This document shows, one piece after another, positions 22,652 to 33,800 of a stretch of DNA of 64,000 bases. A model generated the notes under the pieces. It worked only from the letters and a program-made list of their open reading frames with translations. It did no database searches and was not told the origin of the DNA. The stretch covers positions 1,860,001 through 1,924,000 of the forward strand of contig LT907983.1 of NCBI GenBank assembly GCA_900230115.1, in the 5' to 3' direction. A program made the position numbers and the translations under genes. This DNA comes from Spirosomataceae bacterium TFI 002 (GTDB lineage Bacteria; Bacteroidota; Bacteroidia; Cytophagales; Spirosomataceae). Each line of letters starts with the position of its first letter. Position 1 is the stretch's first letter.

Positions 22652-22751
22652 AGTTCAAATCAGGCACAACTCTTCACTTCTCCAAAAGGCTATAAGCTAA
22701 ACCACGCTCCTCCGCAGCTAAGCCAATATTCCTTCAAAAACTCACAAACGC

Positions 22752-22781
22752 ACAGTTTGTCCCATTATTTGGGCAATTTGT
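22752..22781 (+). promoter_or_regulatory. Putative LytTR operator, class B (ACAGTTTGT N12 GCAATTTGT)
   Basis: Two 9-bp direct repeats start 21 bp apart. The left one fits the published LytTR half-site pattern [TA][AC][CA]GTTN[AG][TG] at all nine positions, and the right one at seven. The block, including the TTTGTCC cores and the central CATTATTTGGGCA, recurs upstream of the LytTR gene at 27477. Confidence 0.65.
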
Positions 22782-22806
22782 CCTACTGCTCATTATCTAG
22801 GCCTTA

Positions 22807-22814
22807 TAACTTTG
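22807..22814 (+). promoter_or_regulatory. Bacteroidota -7 promoter box (TAACTTTG)
   Basis: This is an exact match to TAnnTTTG, 26 bp after the TTTG of the right half-site. The identical 26-bp distance in the second copy (box at 27209) supports both elements. Transcription would start near 22821. Confidence 0.55.
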
Positions 22815-22820
22815 TAATCA

Positions 22821-23083
22821 GAGAAAACCTTAATGCAAAAGGTAATGAATAATACTAAAGCATAAACCCTTTCAGCTTAGGATACTTTACTTTCTCGACT
22901 TAAAGCCATGAAGACTAATTAATACCAAAAAAAACTTGGTTTTAAAATCCTAATAATCGCTCGAAAAGAAAAGTAGGGCCTTCGGGTAAAATATTGGGGG
23001 CTTCGTCCTAGATCAGTTTCTTAATAAACTGTATAGACCCAAATTTAATGCGTGAGATAAATAAAAACTTGCTAAAAACTGTC
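22821..23083 (+). other. Long conserved 5' leader of the second LytTR operon
   Basis: This is the non-coding stretch between the predicted start of transcription and the LytTR start codon. Several blocks match the leader at 27223-27476: a mini-ORF (ATG at 22908, 4 codons, MKTN), two CTTCG-containing elements around 22980-23010, and a short hairpin CAGTTT/AAACTG (23014-23031). The conserved blocks suggest a structured or regulatory leader RNA. Otherwise nothing recognisable lies in the gap 22652-22750. Confidence 0.4.
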
Positions 23084-23455
23084 ATGAAAGCTACCCTTAA
23101 TTCTTCTAAGATTCATGCTTCTGTAAAAATAGGAAGCCGAATGGAAGTGTTTCCAAACCAGATTTTAATGCTTAAAGCCGACCAAAACTATACCTATGTA
23201 TTTTTAAAAAATGGCTCTAAAATACTTAGCTCCACCACTTTGGGCACTATTGAAAAAAGACTTGTAGGAAATACCTTTTTCAGGGTGAACCGGTCAACGG
23301 TGGTAAACACCCAGCACATTATAAATACTGGAAGAAAAAACTTAGAAATACAAACCACTGAAACAAGTAAACCTCTGGTCATAAAAATCTCACGACGCAG
23401 AACTAAGCCTTTTTTGGCCTTTACTAACCTGAATAATTTAAAACCCCTTTTATGA
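23084..23455 (+). CDS. Stand-alone LytTR DNA-binding protein 2
   Basis: An ATG at 23048 is possible, but in the homologous region upstream of the gene at 27477 that codon is absent. The conserved start is therefore the ATG at 23084, in the shared GTCATGAAA context, giving 123 residues. The LytTR domain shows ADQNYTYVFLKNG, the FFRVNRSTVVN core and the basic ISRRRTKPF end. It is closely similar along its whole length to the LytTR protein at 27477 and distant from that at 108. There is no receiver domain. Its stop overlaps the next gene's ATG by 4 bp (ATGA), coupling it to the BspA-like surface protein. The predicted operator upstream suggests autoregulation. Confidence 0.88.
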   Translation: MKATLNSSKIHASVKIGSRMEVFPNQILMLKADQNYTYVFLKNGSKILSSTTLGTIEKRLVGNTFFRVNRSTVVNTQHIINTGRKNLEIQTTETSKPLVIKISRRRTKPFLAFTNLNNLKPLL

Positions 23456-26400
23456 TGAAACAACTACTCATTACTGTTTTGCTTTTATGCTCTTTTGGCA
23501 GCTTGCATGCAGTCGATAAAAACGGAAATGGTGATTTAAATGACCCTAAAAACGAACATTTCGAGCCCTATACCGCTGATAAAAAGGCATTTATTGTAAA
23601 TCATGAATCGACTGTATCAAGTTTAAAGACAAATTCTATTGACCGTACCAACGATAATTCAGGTAAAAAACCTGATAACATTTCAAATGGAGTTGCCTTC
23701 CTTCCTTTTATCACCACTTGGAATACAGCAGCTTTAAGTTCAGGTTCTTCAAATAGTACCTCCATCACTATCCCAACAGAAGGAACTGGATACAATTACG
23801 ATGTGGACTGGAACAATGATGGCACTTATGATGAATTTGGAGTAACGGGTTCTGTCACGCACGACTATGGTACAGCCGGTACTTACAGCGTAGCTATCAG
23901 AGGAACATTCCCAAGAATCTATTTTAGTAACAGTGGAGATAAGCTTAAACTGGTCTCAATTGACCAATGGGGCGATATTGTCTGGTCAAGTATGGGACGT
24001 GCTTTCTTTGGTTGTCAAAATATGGTGCTAAATGCAACAGATATCCCAAACACGGCCGCAGTTACCGATATGAGTTTTATGTTTGGTTTGTGTCAATCTT
24101 TTAACCAAGCCTTACCCGATGGATTTAACACTTCGGCGGTAACAAATATGTGGGGAATGTTTTCCTTCTGTACCGCGTATAACCAAGCTTTACCTAACAG
24201 TTTTAATACCAATAATGTTACTAGCATGGAGAGTATGTTTGAGTATTGCACTTCCTACAACCAAGCTTTACCCAACAGTTTTAACACCACGAACGTAACC
24301 AATATGCGTTCCATGTTTTCCAATTGTAGTTCTTTTAACCAAATATTGCCAATGAGTTTTAATACGGGCAATGTTACTGTCATGGAAGGTATGTTTGTTA
24401 ATTGTACCTCTTTTAACAAAGCGTTACCAGAAAGTTTTAATACTGAGAAAGTAAGGTATATGAATGGCATGTTTTATGGCTCCAGTGCTTATAACCAAGC
24501 CTTGCCTCAGAACTTTAATACAGGTGAAGTAATAGAAATGCGTGACATATTTACCGGATGCAGTGCTTTTAACCAATATGTTGGCAACCTTAACTTAAGT
24601 AATGTTACTAACATGGTTAATATTTTTCTAAATTCAGGTATTTCACAAAGTACTTATGATGCAATCTTAAAAGCGTGGGATAATGCGGGTTATACCAATA
24701 AAAACTTGGGAGATGCATCACCGTTGAGCTATTGTGCAGGGCAAATTTCCAGAAATAATTTGATAACTAACAAAGGCTGGACCATAACAGGAGATGTCCC
24801 TGCCGCATGCCGCGAAATTAACGTTAAGGGAAACAATGTAAGCATTGTCAATGCAGCCGCTACATCATCAGCCTTAGACTCAACAGATTTTGGAGCCATA
24901 ACCATGGGCCAAAGCAACACCAATACTTTCTGGATTATAAATGAGGGTACGGTAGCTTTAACTTTAGGAGCAAACCCTATAAGCCAAATAGGGACCAACC
25001 AAGCTGACTTTACCTTAACACAGCCAAGTCCTACCACTATTGCAGCAGCAGATTCTGTCTCTTTCCAAATCACTTTTGACCCCACTGCAGAAGGCCTGAG
25101 AACAGATATTGTGAGCATAGCCAACGATGATGTGGATGAAAGTCCTTTTACGTTTGCAATTACGGGTACTGGTACAACTTGTAGCATAACAGCCACTCCA
25201 ACGGACTTGCTCACCTGGACAGGAGCTAAAAACAATGTATGGAATGAAGCTTGTAACTGGACACCCATAGGGGTTCCATCTGCCACAAATGACGTAGTAA
25301 TTTCAAGTGGCACGTTAAACGAACCTACACTCTCCGTTAATAATGCTTCTGCCAGCACGGTAGAGGTACAGTCTGGAGCCACATTCACCATTGCTACAGG
25401 TGGAAAACTAGAGCTTAATGGGGAAAGGGCCATTTTGAGTGCCTTAAACTCAACTTTCTACAATAATGGTACGGTAGATAATAAAGGGAAAATAGTTATG
25501 GGTAATATAAATGCAATTGGTTCTATCGGTTTGTCAAATCATTCAACTTTTAATAACATTTCTGGCGGAGAGGTTCTCGTAGACAATACTACTTTAATTG
25601 GTATATTCAACTCAAGAGGAAACTTTAACAATGAAGCAAAAATTACTATTGGAGCAAATTCTCATTCAGGTACCTTCGGATTAACTAATGACGAATCAAC
25701 CTTTAACAATAACCCGGGAGGAGAAATAACTATTGATAGAACAGAGAATGGAATTAGCAATGTAGAAGGAGCAATAATTAGTAATAATGCCAAAATAACA
25801 ATAGGTGCAAATTCCCCGCTTCAAACAAGTGGTATCGATAATCGATACAATAGTTATTTTAATAATAATGCTAATGGTATAATAACTATTGATAGGACGG
25901 GTCAAAAAGGAATATGGAACGCCCTTGGCTCTTCTTTTACAAATTACGGCAAGGTAACTATAGGGGAAAATGCCCCTGTGGGTATAAATGGAGTTCAGAA
26001 TGGCTCCACTTTTATAAATTCTCAATGTGCGGAACTTAAACTAATACGGGGTGACTTTTTGAATAGTGCAACATATTCTACTTCAAACGCTGGCTATATT
26101 CTTGTGTCGGATTCTTTGAAAAACGAGGGCACCTTTACAAATGATGGCATTCTAAAATATGGTGTACAAACCAATAATCCTATCGTAAATACCGCAAATT
26201 CTTCCGTCATTGTAAAAGACACACTTTCTTCCATCTTTGCCTATGGAGGCACTTTTAATGGTACCGTGAATGGCATTTTCAAAGATGAAGCAGCTACTAA
26301 TTTAGCAGGTACATTTACAGCCCCAAATGGTTTTACCCCATCAAGTACATTGCCATTGGGTGTTCAAACACTCTACGCTAAAATCAGCCCTGAGGGATGG

Positions 26401-26955
26401 TGCAGCCATATAGTACCGTTTCTGTTTGATTTCGAATGTACAATCCCCAGTATTACGCTTCAACCCGTAAGCCAAAATATGTGCCCAGGCAACCCTGTTA
26501 CCTTGGAGGTGCTAGCCAATGGAAACGAATTGAATTATCAATGGCAGGTAGCCAATGGTACAGGATTTACAAACCTAACAGATGGCGGAATTTATCAAGG
26601 TGCCACTACTGCTTCCCTAAATTTAGCATACCCTACAGCTGACATGAATACTTACCAATATCGTTGTGTAGTTTCTGGAAGCGGTACATGTAATTTACTT
26701 GCAGATACCTCCGCTATTGCCGATGTAGCGATAGGCGTAGTAGCTCTAGGTCAAACCGTCACCTACACTGCTCCCATCAGTAATGATGATGGTGTAACAC
26801 AAGCGGCAATTTCCGTTTTAGGTACCAATTCTATCTTATCTACTGGTAAAGCGGAGTTCAGGGCGGGGAACGATGTTATTTTAAACCCTGGCTTTCATGC
26901 TCACTCTGGTGCTGTTTTTACTGCTAGAATAAAAGCCCCCTGTCCAAATGAATAA
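23452..26955 (+). CDS. BspA-like leucine-rich repeat surface protein with 3-coathanger stack
   Basis: This 1,167-residue protein has a signal peptide (MMKQLLITVLLLC, cleaved near HA-VD). Residues about 80-150 hold the PKD-like FITTW...VDWNNDGTYDEFG segment that usually precedes BspA repeats. Residues about 205-400 contain 26-residue BspA/DUF285 repeats with the pattern MxxMFxxCxxFNQxLP. They are followed by choice-of-anchor D (about 455-575), a WTGA...CNW module with degenerate NNNxGGEI repeats (about 583-900), an Ig-like domain (YQWQ...YQYRCVV, about 1005-1095) and a 3-coathanger stack (about 1100-1167, NPGFHAHSGAVF). BspA-type repeats mediate adhesion in other bacteria, so an adhesin role here is inferred. 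It is coupled to the upstream LytTR gene and no partner T9SS type A gene follows. Confidence 0.87.
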   Translation: MMKQLLITVLLLCSFGSLHAVDKNGNGDLNDPKNEHFEPYTADKKAFIVNHESTVSSLKTNSIDRTNDNSGKKPDNISNGVAFLPFITTWNTAALSSGSSNSTSITIPTEGTGYNYDVDWNNDGTYDEFGVTGSVTHDYGTAGTYSVAIRGTFPRIYFSNSGDKLKLVSIDQWGDIVWSSMGRAFFGCQNMVLNATDIPNTAAVTDMSFMFGLCQSFNQALPDGFNTSAVTNMWGMFSFCTAYNQALPNSFNTNNVTSMESMFEYCTSYNQALPNSFNTTNVTNMRSMFSNCSSFNQILPMSFNTGNVTVMEGMFVNCTSFNKALPESFNTEKVRYMNGMFYGSSAYNQALPQNFNTGEVIEMRDIFTGCSAFNQYVGNLNLSNVTNMVNIFLNSGISQSTYDAILKAWDNAGYTNKNLGDASPLSYCAGQISRNNLITNKGWTITGDVPAACREINVKGNNVSIVNAAATSSALDSTDFGAITMGQSNTNTFWIINEGTVALTLGANPISQIGTNQADFTLTQPSPTTIAAADSVSFQITFDPTAEGLRTDIVSIANDDVDESPFTFAITGTGTTCSITATPTDLLTWTGAKNNVWNEACNWTPIGVPSATNDVVISSGTLNEPTLSVNNASASTVEVQSGATFTIATGGKLELNGERAILSALNSTFYNNGTVDNKGKIVMGNINAIGSIGLSNHSTFNNISGGEVLVDNTTLIGIFNSRGNFNNEAKITIGANSHSGTFGLTNDESTFNNNPGGEITIDRTENGISNVEGAIISNNAKITIGANSPLQTSGIDNRYNSYFNNNANGIITIDRTGQKGIWNALGSSFTNYGKVTIGENAPVGINGVQNGSTFINSQCAELKLIRGDFLNSATYSTSNAGYILVSDSLKNEGTFTNDGILKYGVQTNNPIVNTANSSVIVKDTLSSIFAYGGTFNGTVNGIFKDEAATNLAGTFTAPNGFTPSSTLPLGVQTLYAKISPEGWCSHIVPFLFDFECTIPSITLQPVSQNMCPGNPVTLEVLANGNELNYQWQVANGTGFTNLTDGGIYQGATTASLNLAYPTADMNTYQYRCVVSGSGTCNLLADTSAIADVAIGVVALGQTVTYTAPISNDDGVTQAAISVLGTNSILSTGKAEFRAGNDVILNPGFHAHSGAVFTARIKAPCPNE
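24070..24612 (+). repeat. Seven tandem ~78-bp BspA/DUF285 repeats
   Basis: Methionine codons opening each unit fall at 24070, 24148, 24226, 24304, 24382, 24460 and 24538. Each unit of 26 codons reads MxxMFxxCxxFNQxLPxxF followed by NTxxVT. A shorter degenerate unit follows at 24613. Confidence 0.85.
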
Positions 26956-27153
26956 TAAATAGTGGACTTATATATCATAGGAACAGTAAAGTGAAGAGCC
27001 GTATAGAATACTCCATTTCACAATGCATAAAAACACTAAGCTGTCAATCACAAATAGAAAATGAGGGATAGTGTCTCGTGAATAAATAAAGCCGCAATTT
27101 TCCTCCTTCTTTTATTAAGTCGAGCTTTTCCCTTTCCAAAAAAGGACAAATGC

Positions 27154-27183
27154 ATAGTTTGTCCCATTATTTGGGCAGTTTGT
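27154..27183 (+). promoter_or_regulatory. Putative LytTR operator, class B, second copy (ATAGTTTGT N12 GCAGTTTGT)
   Basis: The 9-bp direct repeats are again 21 bp apart, and each matches the LytTR half-site pattern at eight of nine positions. The core between them is identical to the copy at 22752-22781. An upstream GGACAAA at about 27143 also forms an inverted repeat with the first TTTGTCC. Confidence 0.65.
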
Positions 27184-27208
27184 CCTAACACTCATTTTCA
27201 ATGAGTTA

Positions 27209-27216
27209 TATCTTTG
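27209..27216 (+). promoter_or_regulatory. Bacteroidota -7 promoter box (TATCTTTG)
   Basis: This is a TAnnTTTG match placed 26 bp after the operator, exactly as at 22807. The two upstream regions differ around it, so the conserved spacing is informative. Confidence 0.55.
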
Positions 27217-27222
27217 CTAAAT

Positions 27223-27476
27223 AGAAAAAACACCGAAACATACCCTAGAGCTATACCAAAAAAATACAGCTTCTAATGTTTAGGATATTTAGCTTGCTCA
27301 ACCTTATAGCCATGAAAGCAAATTAAGAAAACAGCCGCCTGAGGTTCTGTCCTTTGATCAGGGAAACAGGGCCTTCGGACAAAAAAACAGGGGCTTCGTC
27401 CTAGAACGGTTTCTTAATAAACTAAATAGGTTCAAATTTAAAGCGTGAGCTAAATAAGAAATACTTAAAAAATGTC
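27223..27476 (+). other. Long conserved 5' leader of the third LytTR operon
   Basis: It matches the leader at 22821-23083 in blocks: a 4-codon mini-ORF (ATG at 27312, MKAN), the CTTCG elements at about 27370-27400, a hairpin-like GGTTT/AAACT (27408-27423) and the AAATTTAA-GCGTGAG segment before the start. In the preceding stretch 26956-27150 I see no gene or convincing terminator. Confidence 0.4.
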
Positions 27477-27833
27477 ATGAAAACTACTCCTAATACAGCT
27501 AAGCTTCATATTCCTGTTAAAATAGGAAGTCGAATGGAAGTGATTCCAAACCAAATTTTAATGCTTAAAGCCGACCAAAACTATACTGAAGTGTTTCTTT
27601 TAAATGGTTCTAAGATATTGAGCTCTACCACTATGGGTACCATTGAAAAAAGATTAGTAGGAAATGTTTTTTTCAGAGTGAACCGCTCCACTATCATAAA
27701 TACCCGTCATATTATTAAGACGGGCGAAAAAAACCTAGAAATACAAACCACCGAAAAAAGCAAGCCTGAGCTTGTGAAAATATCACGACGCAGGGCTAAA
27801 CCTTTTTTGGCCTTTACCAGCCTAAATAATTAA
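27477..27833 (+). CDS. Stand-alone LytTR DNA-binding protein 3
   Basis: This 118-residue protein is almost entirely a LytTR domain, with the same landmarks as the protein at 23084: VKIGSRMEV near the N-terminus, ADQNYTEVFLLNG, FFRVNRSTIIN and KISRRRAKPF. The two are clearly recent paralogs. Unlike the other two LytTR genes, it does not overlap the next gene. It is separated by 56 bp from the signal-peptide start of the large beta-helix protein. Autoregulation through the class B operator upstream is inferred. Confidence 0.9.
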   Translation: MKTTPNTAKLHIPVKIGSRMEVIPNQILMLKADQNYTEVFLLNGSKILSSTTMGTIEKRLVGNVFFRVNRSTIINTRHIIKTGEKNLEIQTTEKSKPELVKISRRRAKPFLAFTSLNN

Positions 27834-27889
27834 AACCCCTACAGAAGATGAAGCATACAACTGCTAACATCTTTCTTAAACCAATAGAT

Positions 27890-30800
27890 ATGAAAAAACT
27901 TTTACAACTCATTCTCACCTTCTTATGCTTTACTTCTATAAGTTTAGCACAGGATATTTATGTAAACGTAAATGCCACTGGTGCCAATAACGGCTCTTCA
28001 TGGACAGATGCCTACATAGATTTACAAGATGCCATAGACGCAGCTACTGCAAACCAAGAAATTTGGGTAGCTGCAGGCACTTACTTGCCTACAGCTTCAC
28101 CTGATGACATATCTACCGACCCTCGTGACAAAAGTTTTCATATAGGTACAGACATGAAAATTTATGGTGGATTTAATGGTACGGAGACTGCACTATCTCA
28201 AAGAGACTGGACTAACAATGCTACCATCCTAAGTGGAGACATAGGCACCGTAGGTAATAGCACAGACAATAGCTACCACGTATTTATTACAGCTAACCTT
28301 ACCAGTGCAGCGATTATTGATGGATTTACTGTACAAAACGGTTATGCAAACGGAAGTAGTACTATTTCCTACTCATCTCCTATACCGCTGTGGCGACTTG
28401 GTGGCGGCGGAATGAGTAATGTTTCTTCTTCCCCTACAATTAACAATGTGACTTTCACCGCAAATTCGGCTGATTACGGCGGAGGGATGCTTAATAATTC
28501 TTCCTCACCTATAGTTAACAATGTAACTTTCACCGCAAATTCGGCTAATTTCGGCTTCGGAGGTGGGATGCATAATCAAAATTATTCTTCCCCCACCTTG
28601 AAAAACGTAACTTTCTCCGCAAATTCGGCTAATTTGGGCGGCGGCGGCGGAATGTATAATTCTTTATCCTCACCTACAGTTAACAATGTAATCTTCTCGG
28701 CAAATTCATCCACAGGCGACGGTGGCGGGATGTTTAATATTTCTTCATCCCTTACACTGAGCAATGTAATCTTTGCTTCAAACACGTCGAATTCCGGCGA
28801 CGGCGGGGGAATGTATAATCGTGATTCTCCTTCCACTACATTGACCAATGTGACATTCAAGGGGAATATAGCGACTAACGGCGGCGGGATGTATAATTAT
28901 AACTCTTCTCCTATAATTACCAATTCTATCTTTTGGGACAATATGAAAGGTACAAGCACTACCGTTGCGGGAGCAGATATAGAAAATCTTTCTTCTACAC
29001 CTACCGTCACCTACACCTCACTTCAGGGCTATACCGGCGGTACAGGATGTATTACTGGAGACCCGCTATTTGTAAATGCTACAGATGCAGATGGAGCAGA
29101 TAATGTATGGATGACTGCAGATGATGGACTACGCTTAGTAATGGGTAGTCTCGCTATAAATGCAGGAAACAATGCAGCTATACCCAGCGGTATCACCACA
29201 GATATCACAGGAGCTGTACGTATACAAGATGTAACGGTGGACATGGGGGCATATGAAGATGTAGTGTGTAGTTTTGCTACATTATATGTAGATAGCACTA
29301 TAGCAGCCAGCGGAAACGGTAGTTCATGGAGCACCGCATTCAAAACCCTGAGCGAGGCCATAGACCGAGTATGTACCAATACAGATAGTATACTCGTAGC
29401 AGCAGGGACATATTTACCTACCAGCAAACCTACGGGAGTGGTAACAGCAGACCCTAGAGACGTGACCTTTTATCTAAACCAAGACATAATACTCCTAGGA
29501 GGCTACCCAGCAGGTGGGGGTACGCGAGATGCAGCAGCCAATCCAACCATCCTAAGTGGAGATATAGGCGTTTTAGGAGATTCTTTGGACAATAGCTACC
29601 ATGTTTTTATTACTGCTAGTCTTTCTAATGCAGCGGTTATTGAAGGCTTTACTATACAAAACGGTAATGCAAATGGAAGTAGTATTATTTCCTACGCATC
29701 TCAATCGCTGAGTCGACGTAATGGCGGCGGAATGATTAATCATAATTCTTCACCTACAGTTACAGATGTGACCTTCTTGTCCAATACGGCGAGTAACATT
29801 GGCGGCGGGATGCTGAATGAAAATTCTTCTCCGACACTTACCAATGTGAACTTTGTGTTCAATAAGGCGGATGGCGGAGGTGGGATATATAATGGAAATT
29901 CTTCACCTAGTTTAAGTAATCTGACCTTTGCCTCCAATACAGCGAATATCGGTGGCGGGATGCAGAATTATTATTATTCTTCTCCTATCTTAACCAATGT
30001 GCTTTTCTCTTCCAATTCGGCAGGTCTTGGTGGTGGAATGGCCAACGATTTCTCCTCGCCAACACTTACTAATGTAACCTTCTTTTCCAATTCGTCAAGT
30101 TCAAGTTATGGTGGCGGAATATATAATAACAATACATGCTTTCCTGTAGTAACAAATTGCATCTTCTGGGAGAATATGCAAGGTACAAGCACAACCGCAG
30201 CTGGGGCAGATATGGAAAGTTATAGTTCATCCTCACCTGTAGTCACATATACCTCATTACAAAGCTACGCTGGCGGTACAGGGTCTATCAACGGAGACCC
30301 ACTTTTTGTAGACGCTGCCAATGGGGATTATAGGTTAAAAGCTTGTTCTCCAGCTATTAATATGGGCACTACGGTAAGTCATACTACCGATATATTGGGT
30401 AATAATCATTTTGGAATAGTGGATATGGGAGCCTATGAGTATCAAGGAAACCCTTTTAGTAGCACTGCCATTTACGTTAAAAAAGATGCTACTGGTGACA
30501 ATGATGGCTCATCATGGGCAAATGCCTATACTGATTTACAAGATGCCATAGACAACCAATGCAATGGGTTAGATATTTGGGTTGCCGCGGGCACTTACTT
30601 GCCTACAGCTTCACCTGATGACATATCTACCGACCCTCGTGATAAAAGTTTTCACATAGGCACAGATATGAAAATATACGGTGGATTTGATGGTACAGAG
30701 ACTGCACTCTCTCAAAGAGATTGGGAATCAAACGTCACTATATTAAGTGGTGATTTTGATGGTAATGATGTGGTAACAGGAGCCGGTAGCAGCTTATCTT

Positions 30801-33800
30801 TTACTAATAATGAAGAGAATGCTATCCATGTACTCATTACTGCAGATTTAACCACCTCAAGCATAATTGATGGATTTACCATTACGAAGGGGAATGCTAA
30901 TGTATCTCCTGGAGCTATTACTTATCAGTCTAAGAGTTTTTTCGGTAGCTTAGGAGGTGGATTATATAATTTTACTTCTTCACCATTCATCACCAATACC
31001 ACATTTGTCAATAATAATACAGATTTTCACGGTGGTGCAATGTCAAATTATGGTTCATCGCCATCAATTACTAATTCTGTTTTTGCCAATAATAACGCTG
31101 ATAGAAATGGAGGAGGAATTTATAACGAGTTTTCTTCGCCAGCAATTACCAACACCACCTTTGTAAATAATAATGCAGCTTTAAAAGGTGGCGGAATTTA
31201 TAACATACAATTTTCACCAACAATCGCAAATACTATTTTTTGGGAGAATACTCAATTGGGTGGCAATGCCGTCGCAGGAGCGGATATATCAGACAATGGA
31301 AGTGCCACGAACGCAACCTACTCCCTTACCCAAGAAAACAGTGATTTTAGTACAGGAACGGGCATCATTAATAATGAAGACCCACTTTTTGTAGATGCTG
31401 CCAATGGTGACTTTAGGCTGCAGGCTTGTTCGCCAGTAATAGATAAAGGAACCGCAGATACCACAGGACTTAACTTAGGCTTGATAGATTTGGCAGGAAA
31501 CCCAAGAGTTTTAGATGGCAGAATAGACATGGGAGCCTATGAAGGTGCAAGTGTAGGACTCGCCACCGCCACAGACTTACTCACATGGACAGGAGCAGTA
31601 GATACAGTATGGAACAATGCCTGTAACTGGTCTCCCGCAGGTATTCCTACTGCTACTAATGACGTAATTATTCCTGCAGGGCTAACAAACCAGCCGACAA
31701 TCTCCATTATTAATGCCGTGGCAAGCACAGTGGAAGTATATGGAGAACTCACCATTGCCTCTGACGGAAAACTGGAACTTAATGGGGCAATATTTTTCCC
31801 AAGCGGTAGTTTTAATGGCAATTTCTATAATTGGGGTACGGTTCATAACAATGGTGAATTAGTCATAGAAAACCTGAATACTATAAGTAACTTGGGATTA
31901 TTTAACAGAGGAACTTTTAACAATAATACGGAAGGAGAGATTATAATTGACAATACGACTTCAGGTGGTTTAAGTAATACTTTCAATACTGCTTCTTTTA
32001 AAAATAGTGGTAAAATCAACATAGGTACCAATGGCCCTATAGGTTCTACAGGGATTTCAGTTTTTCAAGGCACTTTTACGAATTTTTCAGAAGGAGAAAT
32101 TAATATTGACAATACAGCAAACACAGGTATAAGCATCTCTGGAAGTACTATTTTTAATAATGAAGGTAAGATTACTATAGGTGCCAACTCCACAGAGATT
32201 AAGAATGGATTGGAGAATAATTACTCCACTTTTAATAACACCTTGTGTGCTGAGTTTAAAATTTTCAAGGGTATTTTACACAATAATTCAACACAATACT
32301 TTACCGCAACAGTAACAAACACAGGCTATATTTTAACTATGGATAGCCTAAAAAATGAAGGTACATTTACCAATAACGGCGTATTAAAATATGGTGTACA
32401 AACTGGTAACGCTGTCGCAAATTCAACAGATTCTTCTATCATTGTCAATGATACGCTTTCTACCATCTTTACCTATGGTGGCACTTATAATGGTACGGTA
32501 AATGGCATTTTCACGGATGAAACGGCCACAGTTTCAGCTGGGTCTTATGAAGTAGATAGAGATGTTGATTTTATAGCAGCCTGTAATTTACCTAGCGGTA
32601 CACAAACCCTTTATGCTAGTATAACATCTTCTTCATGTACCTCGCCAGTTATAGTACCTTTCCTTTACAATAATGTAGTAGCCACCCCTACTGACTTACT
32701 CACATGGACAGGAGCAAAAAACACTGACTGGAACAATGCCTGTAACTGGTCTCCCGCAGGTATTCCTACTGCTACTAATGATGTAATTATTCCTGGGGGT
32801 TTATCAAATCAGCCTACTATAACTATTGATACGGCCAAAGCTGGGAGCATGAAAGTAGAATCTGGAGCCATATTTACCATAGCGGCCAGTGGCAAGTTGG
32901 AGCTTTATGGGTCAAAAGCTAATTTTAATATTGAATCATACACTTTCATTAATTCTGGCACAGTAGAAAACAATGGTACATTAACTATCGGAATTGAAAA
33001 TTTTATCGATGACTATGGTCTGGCGAATTATTTTCACTTTAACAATAATGTAGGAGGAGAAGTCATCATTGATAGAAGTACAGAAGCAGCCATATTAAAT
33101 GTTGGTACCATAACCAATGATGCTAATATTACCATTGGTTCAAATACTGGAATAGGTGATTATGGCTTTTATAATTTTTCAACTTTTAATAATAGTATTT
33201 GTGCCAACCTTAAAATTGAACAGGGTAAATTTAGAAATAACAATGGAACAGCAGTCACTAACTTGGGCTATGTCTATTTGGCTGATACCTTAGAAAATGA
33301 AGGCATATTCACTAATGATGGCCTTTTAAAAAGCGGCGTACAAACAGGAAACCCAGTTGTAAATAGTACAGATTCTTCTGTCATTGTCAATGATACGCTT
33401 TCTACCATCTTTAGCTATGGTGGTACTTTTAACGGTACGGTCAATGGTATTTTCACAGATGAAGCTGCTACCGTTTCAGCAGGTGCGTTTACTACTCCCA
33501 ATAGTTTTGTACCCTTAAGTACATTGCCTTTAGGCAGTCAAACACTTTATGCCAAAGTAACGCCTAATGGCGGTGCCTGTAGCCATGTGGTACCATTCCT
33601 GTTTGATAACTTTAGAGAAATAGACGTAAGAGGAAATTATGTAAGCATAGCCAATGGAGACATGAGTCCATCGGTTTCAGACTTGACAGACTTTGGTGTA
33701 GCGGGTATAACTGGTGGAACTATTTCCAATATTTTTACGATAGTAAATGAAGGTACCTCCACTTTAACTTTAGGTGCTAATCCTGTTACTAAATCTGGAC

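Noticed and set aside
23048-23083. Upstream ATG of the second LytTR gene
   Set aside because: The homologous position before the gene at 27477 has no start codon, while the ATG at 23084 is conserved in the same context.
24729-25433. Long minus-strand open frame (234 residues) inside the BspA-like gene
   Set aside because: It is antisense to a well-supported domain region (choice-of-anchor D and WTGA module) and arises from codon bias. It has no family motif or promoter.
26942-26970. Weak inverted repeat GTCCA...TGGAC after the BspA-like gene considered as a terminator
   Set aside because: Only 5 bp of stem with a long loop and no T-run.
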